The position numbers and the translations under genes are program-made. 64,000 bases of DNA from Piezodorus guildinii (lineage: Eukaryota > Arthropoda > Insecta > Hemiptera > Pentatomidae). The stretch is taken from contig CM041292.1 in the NCBI GenBank assembly GCA_023052935.1, positions 204,251,799 to 204,315,798 on the forward strand, given 5' to 3'. Position 1 is the first letter of the stretch. Every line of letters starts with the position of its first letter. The notes beneath the pieces were generated by a model. The model was not told where the DNA came from, did no database searches, and was given only the letters and a program-made list of their open reading frames with translations. Of the stretch, positions 53,857 through 63,356 are shown in pieces.

Positions 53857-53861
<5 letters not shown>

Positions 53862-53901
<40 letters not shown>
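53862..53901. repeat. (TA)n microsatellite, right arm
   Basis: Counterpart of 42511-42546, slightly different in length. Confidence 0.9.
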
Positions 53902-53906
<5 letters not shown>

Positions 53907-54137
53907 TATTGGAAAGAGAACATAAAAAATTCCGGAGAGATGCACTCTGGTGGACACATTACGAAGTAGAGTGGGTGCTGCGCTGTTGAGGATTCTTTAG
54001 AAATTGAGTGTGTTCTGCTACTATGAGGAGAAAATAAAAGTAAACAAACAATGAAAATGTTAATATTAAACATGCTTCTGAATTTGTAAACAAAGAGGAA
54101 GTTTCAGAACATAAAGTAAGCATATACGAAATTAAAT

Positions 54138-55249
54138 GTAAACATTTGAAAGGTTTTGTAACAGTATGGGAGGTTTCAGAAAATGTAAACAATGGGGAGG
54201 CTACGGAAAATGTAAAAATAGGGAAGGTTATGTAACAGTAAGTGAGGTTTCAAACATGTAAGCAATAGGAAGGTTATGTGACAGTTAGGAAGGTTTCATA
54301 AAATGTAAACAATGGGAAGGTTATGTAACAGCAAGGGAGGTTTCATAAAATGTAAACAATGGGGAGGTTGAGGAAAATGTAAACAATGAGAAGGTTATGT
54401 AACAGTAAGGGAGGTTTCAAACATGTAAACAATAGGAAGGTTATGTGACAGTATGGGAGGTTTCAGAAAATGTAAACAATAGGAAGGTTATGTAACAGCA
54501 AGGGAGGTTTCAAACATGTAAACAATAGGAAGGTTATGTGACAGTATGGGAGGTTTCAGAAAATGTAAACAATAGAAAGGTTATGTAACAGCAAGGGAGG
54601 TTTCAAACATGTAAACAATAGGAAGGTTATGTGACAGTATGGGAGGTTTCAGAAAATGTAAACAATGGGGAGGTTGAGGAAAATGTAAACAATGAGAAGG
54701 TTATGTAACAGTAAGGGAGGTTTCAAACATGTAAACAATAGGAAGGTTATGTGACAGTATGGGAGGTTTCAGAAAATGTAAACAATGGGGAGGCTACGGA
54801 AAATGTAAAAATAGGGAAGGTTATGTAACAGTAAGGGAGGTTTCAAACATGTAAACAATAGGAAGGTTATGTGACAGTTAGGAAGGTTTCAGAAAATGTA
54901 AACAATGGGAAGGTTATGTAACAGTAAGGGAGGTTTCAGAAAATGTAAACTATAGGAAGGTTATGTAACAGCAAGGGAGGTTTCATAAAATGTAAACAAT
55001 GGGGAGGTTGAGGAAAATGTAAACAATGAGAAGGTTATGTAACAGTAAGGGAGGTTTCAAACATGTAAACAATAGGAAGGTTATGTGACAGTTAGGAAGG
55101 TTTCATAAAATGTAAACAATGGGAAGGTTATGTAACAGTAAGGGAGGTTTCAGAAAATGTAAACAATGAGAAGGTTATGTAACAGTAAGGGAGGTTTCAA
55201 AAAATGTAAACAATAGTAAGGTTATGTCACAGTTTGAAAGGTTTCGTAA
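54138..55249. repeat. ~47-bp tandem repeat array, right arm
   Basis: Mirror of 41161-42272 with the same order of variant units (for example the single unit with GTAAGCAATAGG). The two arrays have the same length, since coordinates of mirrored bases sum to 96410 on both sides. Confidence 0.92.
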
Positions 55250-55309
55250 AAGCACACATTACAATTTGACCATCGGACCTAGCCGGGAGGAACTCTCAAG
55301 TTAGGCACT

Positions 55310-55670
55310 GTGATTGGTTAGCTAATGAAGGAGTGGGGGAGCAAAATGGCGTCCGGGTAGACTCATGCTTTGTAAATGATGACGTCATAAAAACAATATG
55401 GCGGCCGGGTAGACCCATGCTTTATAAAGACTTAATACCCTTAAACAGGGGTCACGTGATCAAAAAGGGGCGTGGCCAATTGGTTTAGGTTAGGTTGATG
55501 AAGGGTCACGTGACTAAAAAGGGGCGTGGCTTAATGGTTTAGGTTAGGTTGATGGCGCGAACCAGCGTGGTTAAGGTTAGGTCGTGGACGAAATTCAAAT
55601 TCAAATCTCCCGCCATAGGTCACGTGACCAAATGCTGGCATCTGATTGGCTCCTCAAAAAAGTGCGCCAG
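55310..55670. promoter_or_regulatory. Cluster of palindromic transcription-factor-like sites, right end
   Basis: TCACGTGA at 55452-55459, 55506-55513 and 55620-55627; TGACGTCA at 55380-55387; mirrored CCAAT, GGGGCGTGG and AAAATGGCGTC/CAATATGGCGGC motifs. Confidence 0.6.
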
Positions 55671-55691
55671 CTCGCCCAATTCTTATCTACT

Positions 55692-55697
55692 GAAGTC
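55692..55697. repeat. Target site duplication, right copy (GAAGTC)
   Basis: Direct repeat of 40713-40718. Confidence 0.93.
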
Positions 55698-55960
55698 TCG
55701 CCAAAGCAGTTTCCTCGCGGCGATTACTTCGCAATGATGTATTCCATGGATCAGGCGATTGCTTGATATTTCTTAATTTATTGGTGTTGTCAAGTTCCGA
55801 CCACATCTTTTGTTTTGTATATATGTATGTTGTATAATTAGTTTTGTATATATCGTGTGAATGTTGTACGTTATCACTATTAAAAATGTCCTGAATTGGA
55901 CAGATTGTAATATTGCTCAATAAAGAATTGTTTCTAATAAAAAAAATATAATACATTTGT
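55692..55960 (-). pseudogene. LINE, upstream part interrupted by the Polinton
   Basis: The minus strand encodes KMWSELDNTNKLRNIKQSP, DPWNTSLRSNRREETALARL and, at the junction, the codons that connect in frame to RIGHSRLTH at 40700. This is the segment between RNase H and the Cys/His C-terminus of an I/Jockey-superfamily LINE. Upstream it becomes AT-rich and unrecognisable beyond about 55960. Confidence 0.85.
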
Positions 55961-56447
55961 TTTCAATAAAATGATTTTATATCTAAATGGTCGAGATTTG
56001 AAAATAAATAAATCCTTTGACAACAAAATTCAAATGGCACTAACGTTTTTAAAAGTTGATGCTTTTTTAAAAAATCATTTTAAAAAAGTTCTAAAAAAAC
56101 TCACTGATTGATCAGAAGGGTCCTAAACAATTTTAATTTTTCAGACTTAGATATTTGTCATTGTCGATCGCGAAATATATTTTCATCCATCATTAAGAGC
56201 TTTTTTTCTATGAGCAATTATAACACTTTTTTTTATTAAAATTTAACCCTAGTCGAAATTTCGATGTAATTGCTCTAAGCGACAGCAACAATTTTAGTTT
56301 GTTAAATTGGGTCAAATAAACCTCATCTAATTTGTGCCGTATTTTAACGAAAACTGCTTAACTATCTTAACGAAATAAAATCATATCATGAACTCTGATT
56401 TTTTTTTTCACAAACAAAACTAAACTAAAGCTCTTTTTAAATCTGGT
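55961..56447. other. Unassigned AT-rich interval
   Basis: No gene or repeat recognised. Confidence 0.4.
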
Positions 56448-56964
56448 TTACTACAACACTTACTAGACAAACGTTCAAAACTTCCAATTCACTACAAAAA
56501 GCTCATTTATATCACTGTCATCAGACCAATCTGGACATATGGAATCGAGCTTTGGGGCTCTACTAAGCCATCTAATTCCTCCCGCATTCCAAAATCCTTC
56601 GCAAAATCCTAAATGCTACTTATTTCGTCCCAAATAAAATCATCCATAACGACCTTAATATCCCATTTGTGGCAGACCTTTCCCGTACCAGATATACCAC
56701 TTTTAATTCCAAACTCCCAACTCATATAAACCCTCTTGTCCGCAACCTATCAACCTCGCATATTCCTGACAACCCTCCGAGGCGATTGAAAAGAAGATGG
56801 CCTCGGGATCTACTTACTTAAATAAACATCGAAGTACTAACGCTGGGTAGTTTCTTCACAAGCCTTATACGCCTTTTATTATAATTCATCACTTTTACTT
56901 ATTGTATTTATGTAATATACAGTTGTAAAATTCAATAAAATATAATTAAAAAAAAAAAAAAAAA
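56448..56964 (+). pseudogene. Jockey-like LINE 3' part
   Basis: Encodes, in broken frames, LLDKRSKLPIHYKKLIYITV, RPIWTYGIELWGSTKPSN, NKIIHNDLNIPFVADLSRTR and IPDNPPRRLKRRWPRDL, then the shared 3' UTR (GGGTAGTTTCTTCACAAGCC; ATACAGTTGTAAAATTCAAT) and a poly-A tail (56949-56964). Confidence 0.82.
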
Positions 56965-57067
56965 GTCTGGTTTAAAAACAACATAGGCATTAAATCAAAT
57001 TCAATTAAACTCAATTTGATATTAATAAACGGTAATATTATAACTAAAAATTATAACATTCTCTTTA

Positions 57068-57655
57068 ATTTTTTTTTAAAATTATTTATTTACATTTACA
57101 ACTGTATTGATAAATACATCTAGGAAATAAGCTGTCAGATAAAATACATTAAAAAAAAATGCCCATTTAAACTAGGTCTCGAGGCAATCTTCTTTTCAGT
57201 CGTATCGGAGGATTGTCAGGAATGGAAGAGGAAGCAAGGATTTAAATTAATGGGTTAAAGTGGGAGAGGAATTTGTCATGGAAGGATTGATACCTGGTTC
57301 GCCCCATTTTAGAAACATTAAGAACGATAAGATCTTCATGAATGATTTTATTCGTGACAAAGTAAGGAGCATTGAGGATTTTTAGAATGATTTTGGATTG
57401 TAAGGATTGAATACGGGAAGAATTTGATGGTTCAGTAGAGCCCCAAGCTCAACTCCATAAGTCGAGATAGGTCTTATCACGGGCAGTTACTTGTCGTTTC
57501 AGTCTTGTGTGCGGATTCCATGTAAGACGTTTGTCAAGCAGGAGCCCTAGGTAGCGAATATGTTCAACTGAGACAAGGACACTGTAGGGCAGGATTTGAT
57601 AGTTTTACGACGAAGGGTAAAGGTATTAGGGTGGGATTTCTTCAAAGGTTAAAGA
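57068..57655 (-). pseudogene. Jockey-like LINE 3' part
   Basis: Minus strand from the FTLRRKTIKSCPTVS-type segment (near 57590-57620) through the post-catalytic block to the 3' UTR and a T-run at 57068-57077. Has an internal deletion near 57480 and many frameshifts. Confidence 0.75.
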
Positions 57656-57699
57656 AATACAATATTTTCCTTAAAGTTTTATACTTGACTTTAGCCAAA

Positions 57700-57838
57700 G
57701 TTCGTGAGTTCGAATCCCAGTTCCTGGAGGACTTATTCAAGCATTTAATTAAAAGAAGAATAATCGCAACTCCCCCCCCCCCCCTGGGTATGTGAGGCCC
57801 ATCAGTCAACGTAGGGTGAACTGCTCACTCTCAATCGC
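57700..57838 (+). repeat. SINE fragment (same family as 1106-1400)
   Basis: Starts at the box B side (GTGAGTTCGAATCCCAGTTC) and includes CGCAACTCCCCCC...GGGTATGTG...CCATCAGTCAACGTAGGG. Box A and the 3' tail are missing; a C-run has expanded at 57772-57784. Confidence 0.75.
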
Positions 57839-57839
57839 C

Positions 57840-58693
57840 GGCTGTAAAAGGCTTGAATTTGCAAAACTATCTATAATAAATCGATGGACTTATGGAAAAA
57901 CGTTTAGATTTCTGATGAGAGCAAAAACAACATTTTTGGTTCAGATGGGAGGTAGTTTGTGTGGAGAAAACCGAATACAGAGTTTCAAACAAGGAACTTT
58001 AGACCTACGGTACAACACCGCGACGGCAATGTAATGGTTTGGGACTGCATGGCATCGAATAATGTTGGGAAATTATGCTTCGTTGAAAGTACACATTTTG
58101 CGACATAATCTGCTTTCCAGTGCTAAAAAATAAGGACTGGAGGATACGTTTATATTTCAGAAAGACAAAGATCCTAAACACACAGCCAGTAAAACGAAGG
58201 AATGGTTATTGTACAATGTACGGAGACAATTTAAAACATCCCACTCAGTCTCCGGATATAAATCCCATTGAACATTTATGGTATGTATTGGATTTGAAGT
58301 TAACAAAACACAAAATTTCTTCAAAACATGTGTTGTTAGAGAAATGGAAAAAATTGGACCTATGGTCACGGAAAATCTTGTTCCAACGATGCAAAGAAGA
58401 TTAAAAGCTATAACTGATGCCAAAGTAATAATAACAAATTATTAATGAATTTTATTTACTTAAATAGGATATTTTTATTATTAATAAATGGGTGTGCCAA
58501 TACTTTTTTAACTTACATTTTTACAATTTATTTTCCTCATTCATTTCTACCTCAATTATTTCAAATTATTTTTGCTATATCAATGTTTTTTAATGTCGAT
58601 TCAAAAATAAAATTTATTACTCACTAATATGTTACATACTTTAAGAATTAAATAGAAAAAACAGGATGTGCCAATACTTTTTTGACCTACTGT
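57840..58693 (+). mobile_element. Tc1-like transposon, 5' truncated
   Basis: Transposase remains followed by a right terminal region ending ATGTGCCAATACTTTTTTGA then CCTACTGTA at about 58692, the usual Tc1-family terminus (complement of CAGTAGGTCAAAAAAGTATT). A second internal copy of TGTGCCAATACTTTTTTAAC lies at 58491-58510. Confidence 0.82.
57848..58444 (+). pseudogene. Tc1 transposase, catalytic part, frameshifted
   Basis: Segments in order across frames: RLEFAK, ISDESK (first catalytic Asp), HRDGNVMVWDCMA, FQKDKDPKHTASKTKEW (second Asp, DPKHT box), TQSPDINPIEHLWYVLD (third acidic position region) and ENLVPTMQRRLKAITDAK. It needs several frame changes. The N-terminal paired-type DNA-binding domains are absent. 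Confidence 0.8.
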
Positions 58694-59557
58694 ATGTTCT
58701 TGTATTCTAATTTAATTTCGAATATATCATAAATATAACACTGGTTATTTCTCCATAATTGATTTAACACCGATACGCTGAAAATAAAGAGAAAAAAGAT
58801 TTGTCGAATTTTCTCGCCCGATATAACTGCTATCATAAAGGCAGCAAGTTACAAATTCAAATATCCATGTTTTACGACTTAACCAACTCACAAACTTTAC
58901 CATTTATTTATTAATTTACCTTTTCCAAACATTCGAAGAAGTTGAGAGTGGAATTCGCAAGTACTTTCATTACCGAGGAGTGCCTTCAACCGAGTCATTC
59001 TTTAACAAACTGAACTTTCGAAGGGAGAGAGCAACTTTCAATATGGATAATGGAAAATTCGGAATGTTTGCTTCATGAGTCGGTTAAAAATGACTTACTG
59101 ATTCCTCCATTAGCGGGAGAAATTGCTGGAAATCCAGGTGAATCATTGATGAATACGGGCAGGTAACGTTTCGAAAGACCAACAATATGGTGTTGCTAAG
59201 GTAAGTAAACAAGTGCTGGAACAATAGAAAAGTATTGGAAATGCCATGCCTGAATGCGTAAAGTAGATCTGATGGAGCGGAACAATACAAATAAATTATA
59301 ACACGATAGGTATCCCATTTGTATTTTTTTTTTCAGTTTCCACTCGCCTAAAATACGCCTTGATTGTTGTTGCCAGCGGGGTCGTCCTAGGGATCTCCGT
59401 ACGCTGTGCCTCAAAGCTGAGCTGATTCGTAGGACTTGTTTCTTGATATTAATTTATGTTTTGCAGAACAGATAAATTGTAGTCAGAAACAACATAAATC
59501 AAATAAATGAATAATTAGTATAATAAGTTATATCTGGTACAAGAAAAAGGTTAAGGT
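58694..59557. other. Unassigned interval
   Basis: Some less AT-rich stretches (59340-59440) but no recognisable coding or repeat signal. Confidence 0.4.
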
Positions 59558-59558
59558 A

Positions 59559-60457
59559 TTGGGTTGATGCAAAATTAATGCAGGTTTTTAGTAGGTATTG
59601 TAAATACGCCATATCTTTACTTTAACCATATATATTTAATCAAAATAATTTCCATCTGAATCAATGCACTTTTGCCAACGTTCAACAAGCTTTCTTATTC
59701 CACCAGAAAAAAAATCCGAATCCCTGGACTCAATGAAATCACGAAAAGAATTTTCAATGTCGTCCTGGTTTTGAAAATTTTTCTCCCTCAAAAAGTTGTC
59801 CAGATGCCTGAAAAAGTGGAAGTCTGTAGGAGAGAGGTCAGGTGAATAAGGCGGGTGTTGGAGAACTTCGTAGCCCAACTCGTGCAGTCGTCGAAGCGTT
59901 GGTTGTGCAACGTGTGGTTTGGCGTTATCGTGGAGCAGGATCGGCCCCTTCCGATTCATCAATGCTGGGCAAAGACGTTGCAATTTTTGAGTTCCGAGTT
60001 CCGCCGCCATTTCTCGTGTGGTTTTGGTTGGGTCTTCTTCCACTTTTGACCTCAGCTGGTCGTTGTCCAGAGCAAGATGACGGCCCCGACCTTCCTTGTC
60101 TTCGAGGTCGAAATCTCCTCTGCGAAACTTCTGGAACCAACGCTGCACCGTGCACTCATTAATATCCCCCTGACCCCACACTTCATTAATATTACGAGCC
60201 GTTTGCGCAGCGCTGCGCCCTAATTTAAATTCGTAAAAATAAATTTGACGAAAATCGCACTTTGACATTTTCGATTCAAGACCTTTGAACACACTGAACA
60301 AAACGATTTTACTAAACAAATTCATGGTGAAAGAGAGGGTATTAGATAAGGTTTGTTTTGGTATAATAATGATCAATGTTAGGATTAGCTTTGTTTACAC
60401 AATTGGAATTAAGATATTGCAATAGAGGAAACCTGCATTAATTTTGCATCAACCCAA
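59559..60457 (-). mobile_element. mariner family 2, copy 2 (899 bp)
   Basis: TA-flanked (59557-59558 and 60458-60459); the same terminal repeats and exactly the same length as 9540-10438, in opposite orientation. Confidence 0.95.
59636..60268 (-). CDS. Internally deleted mariner transposase, second copy
   Basis: Start at the Met of MSKCDFRQIYFYEF (60268). Same in-frame deletion joining REMAAELGT to QKLQRLCPAL as the first copy. Noticed amino-acid differences in the coding part are Asp for Ala in GQGDINE and Lys for Arg in HDNAKPH. Retains the DNA-binding half and the last two catalytic regions; not expected to be catalytic. Confidence 0.88.
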   Translation of the reverse strand: MSKCDFRQIYFYEFKLGRSAAQTARNINEVWGQGDINECTVQRWFQKFRRGDFDLEDKEGRGRHLALDNDQLRSKVEEDPTKTTREMAAELGTQKLQRLCPALMNRKGPILLHDNAKPHVAQPTLRRLHELGYEVLQHPPYSPDLSPTDFHFFRHLDNFLREKNFQNQDDIENSFRDFIESRDSDFFSGGIRKLVERWQKCIDSDGNYFD

Positions 60458-60573
60458 TACAAAGGTAAGATAATATCAATCACAATATTAGGTAATAAAC
60501 ACTTTTGGATCCACACCGTTCCAACTGTTATATAAAAACCATATGTTTTTCTCTTATTAGTCTTATCAATGAA

Positions 60574-60900
60574 TCTATACTAATATTATAAAGCTGGAGA
60601 GTTTGTTTGTTTGTTTGTATGTTTGTTTGTTTGTTTGAACGCGCTAATCTCAGAAACTACTGATTCAAATTGAAAAATTCTTTTTGTGTTGGATAGTCCA
60701 TTTATCGAGGAAGGCTATAGGCTATATAACATCACGCTGCAACCAATAGGACCGAAGAATCAGTGGAAAATATGAGAAAAAATAGGGAAAATTGACCTCG
60801 AATCCCAACGATTCCAAACAATTTACCTTTTAATTTTAAAATAATTCAATTTCCCGTTAATTTATCTTTTGCCATAACAATTAATAAATCACATGGGCAA
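60574..60900 (+). repeat. Helitron-like 5' end
   Basis: Starts TCTATACTAATATTATAAAG and continues AGTTTGTTTGTTTG...GAACGCGCTAATCTCAGAAA and CCATTTATCGAGGAAGGCTA, a widespread insect repeat whose known 3' ends resemble 2585-2636. The initial TC agrees with Helitron structure. The 3' end is absent here; the right limit is approximate. Confidence 0.6.
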
Positions 60901-61020
60901 GCATTTAAACACGTAGGAATCGATTTTCGTCAAGATCGGGTCGCGGAGAAAATCAGTATGTTCTTCTGCCACAAGAAAATAAAACCAAAAATATTATTTA
61001 AGCAGAAATACTTTAAAATA

Positions 61021-61589
61021 TTGGGTCGTCCGAAAAGTTGGTAGAGGTTTTAAAATAAAATTTACCTTCTGTTTTTTCTACTAAAATGAATCAAAAGGCT
61101 AATGTTTATTTATATGCCTTTAATCCTCATGGAATTAACTATATTTACACACTGAATTCGTCTTTATGAAGGATCAGTAGAGTAGTTTATTGCAATCCAA
61201 CATGATTGACGATTCAGTTCATTTTCGAAATAATATGCTGTTCTTTTTTAAAAGAGGGAAAAACGTAGCCCAAACTGCAAGAATGATTCGTTCCGAGTAT
61301 GGCAGCGATTCAATTGCTGATAGCACGGTTCAGAAGTGGTTTTCGCGGTTTAGATCAGGAGATTTCAGTTTGGAAGACCAGCCCCGGGGGACGTCATAAC
61401 GAACCTTTTATTGTTCTGAAGGAGGAAGGACAGTGATTTTTTGAAAAAAGGGATAATGGAAATTTCAAGGCGTTGAGATAGAGTAATCGCTGACGGTGGT
61501 AACTATTTTGTAGATTAAATAAATAAATTTTAAGCTATTCAATTTTAATTATTGTCCAAATTTCTCTACGAACTTTTCGGACAACCCAA
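61021..61589 (+). mobile_element. mariner family 3 (569 bp deletion derivative)
   Basis: TA at 61019-61020 and 61590-61591; ends TTGGGTCGTCCGAAAAGTTG and the complement CAACTTTTCGG-type (GAACTTTTCGGACAACCCAA). Contains an N-terminal transposase piece only. Confidence 0.88.
61199..61399 (+). pseudogene. mariner family 3 transposase N-terminal fragment
   Basis: The frame encodes VHFRNNMLFFFKRGKNVAQT, ARMIRSEYGSDSIADSTVQK and WFSRFRSGDFSLEDQPRG, the first helix-turn-helix and WF..F..G...L.D..R.G region of mariner transposases; it ends after PRGTS at a stop where the element was deleted. Confidence 0.78.
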
Positions 61590-61734
61590 TATAATCTTTT
61601 AAAAACGTCGTAATAGCTTTCATAATAACTGAAATTGACGCAGACGAATATGCGCGCAACAGCTAGTACTTGATAAAAGTATTTGGTTTGTAAGGAATTT
61701 AGAATAAATAAATATACTGGTATAAGTGGCGTTA

Positions 61735-61845
61735 ACACTGATGATGACCCACAAAGGGGGTCAAAACGTTTGCAGAAAATAAATGGTTGAAACTACTTAA
61801 TTGTTTCATTCATCGACCGCCATCCTGATTAATTCCATCTCGTAT
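61735..61845 (+). repeat. Penelope-like terminal fragment
   Basis: Resembles the right arm of 12848-13702: TGATGACCCACAAAGGGGGTC...TTGTTTCATTCATCGACCGCC. Nothing else of the element is present. Confidence 0.65.
61738..61773 (+). ncRNA. Hammerhead ribozyme-like core, decayed
   Basis: CTGATGA followed by stem II GACCC/GGGTC, but the second core box reads AAAACGTT (G lost). Probably inactive. Confidence 0.4.
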
Positions 61846-61944
61846 TTTTTTTTTTTAAACCGAATAATCCGGTGAGCAAATCGCACTACTTTTGTTTATC
61901 AGCCTACTTCAAGTAAATTTTAAAATTGTATATACCGTTTATAT

Positions 61945-62065
61945 AGAAAATATGGTACTGCGTAAAACATTTCGTTCGAAGAGAGACAAGGCCACTGGGG
62001 AGTTTAGAAGGTTGCACAACGCGGAATTGCGGAACTTGTATCCTGTAAATATAATAAATCCCCCG
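61945..62065 (+). pseudogene. RTE-like LINE short fragment
   Basis: Encodes ENMVLRKTFRSKRDKATGEF and RRLHNAELRNLYPVNII, an internal piece of the 3' ORF of the family; both ends missing. Confidence 0.72.
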
Positions 62066-62365
62066 TTTCTAAATAAATCCCATTAAAGGTATATAATATT
62101 AATAATAAACAATGTGACAATAAAAATAATTATCAAATTTCAGTAAAGTGTACATGCTTCCGCCGTTCTCCATAAATGTCAACGACTTAATTTAAAATCC
62201 GTAAATTACAAATTTTAAAAAACAATTACTTTAAAACATATACATACATCTTAAACCTACTCTTATTTCCATAAATTGGTACATTCATTAAAAACGAAAT
62301 CTTGTCACAAAGTAATTTAACTTTTGGTTCTCTGTCCGTTTCCTCATTACAGTAACCCTGCAATA
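62066..62365. other. Unassigned interval
   Basis: AT-rich, nothing recognised. Confidence 0.4.
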
Positions 62366-62906
62366 GTCAGGGACGCATGTATCGAGCGTTTATACTTTCC
62401 CAATACACTTTAAATGTCTGGAAACGGTAGATGCACTTGCATTTAGTTGTGCTAAGAGTCCTTTAACTGTTTGGTAGGGGTTTCCTTCTACTGTATGTTT
62501 GAGGACATCGTTGTCTATTACGGACGGAGGTCTTCCTCGGGGCAAGTTTTCCAAGTCGGTATCCCCAGCTGAAAACTTAGCAAACCAACGGCGAATGGTC
62601 CGTTCATTAACACTCCCTTCCCCAAACGCCTTGCAAATAGTTCTAGCGACCCCAGCTGCTGAATGGCCGAGTTTAAACTCGTACAAAAATATTACTCGAA
62701 AATCGCGTGATTCCAGGTTCATATTTGGAGGTATACTAAAAAGTGGGTAATTGATTGGGAAGCTAATGTTTATAATACAAAGGTAGAGGATTAGTAACTG
62801 TTTACTTTAAATATCCAAACATACCGAAGAAAACAACAGAGACCTGCAAAATCCTTTATGTATTTCAGAAACTATAAAAACGGACATTTCATGTGAAACA
62901 ACCCAA
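62366..62906 (-). mobile_element. mariner family 1, copy 4 (5' half)
   Basis: Right end CATGTGAAACAACCCAA with TA at 62907-62908; encodes the transposase N-terminal half on the minus strand, cut off near 62366. Confidence 0.87.
62390..62722 (-). pseudogene. mariner family 1 transposase N-terminal half
   Basis: A 110-codon frame starting MNLESRDFRVIFLYEFKLGH, with both helix-turn-helix motifs (ARTICKAFGEGSVNERTIRR; LLAQLNASASTVSRHLKCIG) and the linker GRPPSVIDNDVLKHTVEGNP. Ends where the element breaks, before the first catalytic Asp, at nearly the same place as the copy at 25593-25943. Confidence 0.82.
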
Positions 62907-63094
62907 TATAATAATAGTTGTAAAATAATTAAAAGAACATAACAGGTAAATTTATAAATAATTGTATTATATGGAAATTCTAATTTATGAATTTTTAAAA
63001 TTAATATTTATATAAAAAACATTTTCGACTGTAACTTATTTTAAATTTTATTAAATTAATTGAATTACAGTTTTATCTTCTTCAGGAGTTGGTG

Positions 63095-63356
63095 AGTTCA
63101 AGCCGCAAGAGTTTCGGCGAAATGAGTTTTATGACTTAGGGACAAGAAATTCTTCAAGGTTTCAATCCTTGCTTCCTCTTCCATTCCTGACAATCCTCCG
63201 AGGCGTCTGAAAAGATGTTTTCGAGACCTTCTCGTTTTGATTACCCAGTGGAGTGGTGCCCATGGGAATTTTCTCTTCATGTATTTCTGTTAGCTAATTT
63301 ACTTGATTTATTAACTAATACAGTTGTAAATTTCAATAAATGATAATAAAAAAAAA
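63095..63356 (+). mobile_element. Jockey-like LINE 3' end
   Basis: Encodes FLTILRGV-like 3' codons in the order CCTGACAATCCTCCGAGGCG, then the UTR with ACAGTTGTAAATTTCAATAA ATGATAAT and an A-run (63347-63355). Confidence 0.75.

Larger units (their letters stand above)
40719..55691. mobile_element. Palindromic Polinton/Maverick element, 14,973 bp
   Basis: The termini are AGTAGATAAG at the left and its exact complement CTTATCTACT at the right, with a 6-bp direct duplication outside. The interior is an inverted repeat nearly end to end: 40719-47856 against 48030-55691, with a 173-bp unpaired centre. The arms agree base for base over long stretches, including the order of variant tandem repeats. 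Four main differences separate them: a 455-bp deletion and a 63-bp (three-unit) shortfall in the left arm, a 1-bp deletion in the right polymerase gene, and small (TA)n and poly-A length changes. The only substantial gene is a family B DNA polymerase, once per arm. Polintons usually also carry integrase, ATPase, protease and capsid genes; none is visible. Confidence 0.93.
48030..55691. repeat. Right arm of the giant inverted repeat
   Basis: Mirror of 40719-47856 and 524 bp longer: 455 bp from the left-arm deletion, 63 bp from three additional G-rich units, and a few bases from microsatellite and poly-A lengths. Confidence 0.93.

Noticed and set aside
40719..55691. Palindrome as a read artefact (missed adapter or fold-over read)
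   Set aside because: Such artefacts mirror the flanks too. Here the flanks differ and form two halves of one LINE with a target duplication, and the arms have private differences. Read-level confirmation would still be useful.
59636..60376. SETMAR-like domesticated transposase
   Set aside because: The element still has both terminal repeats, TA duplications and an identical sister copy; no host exon is attached.
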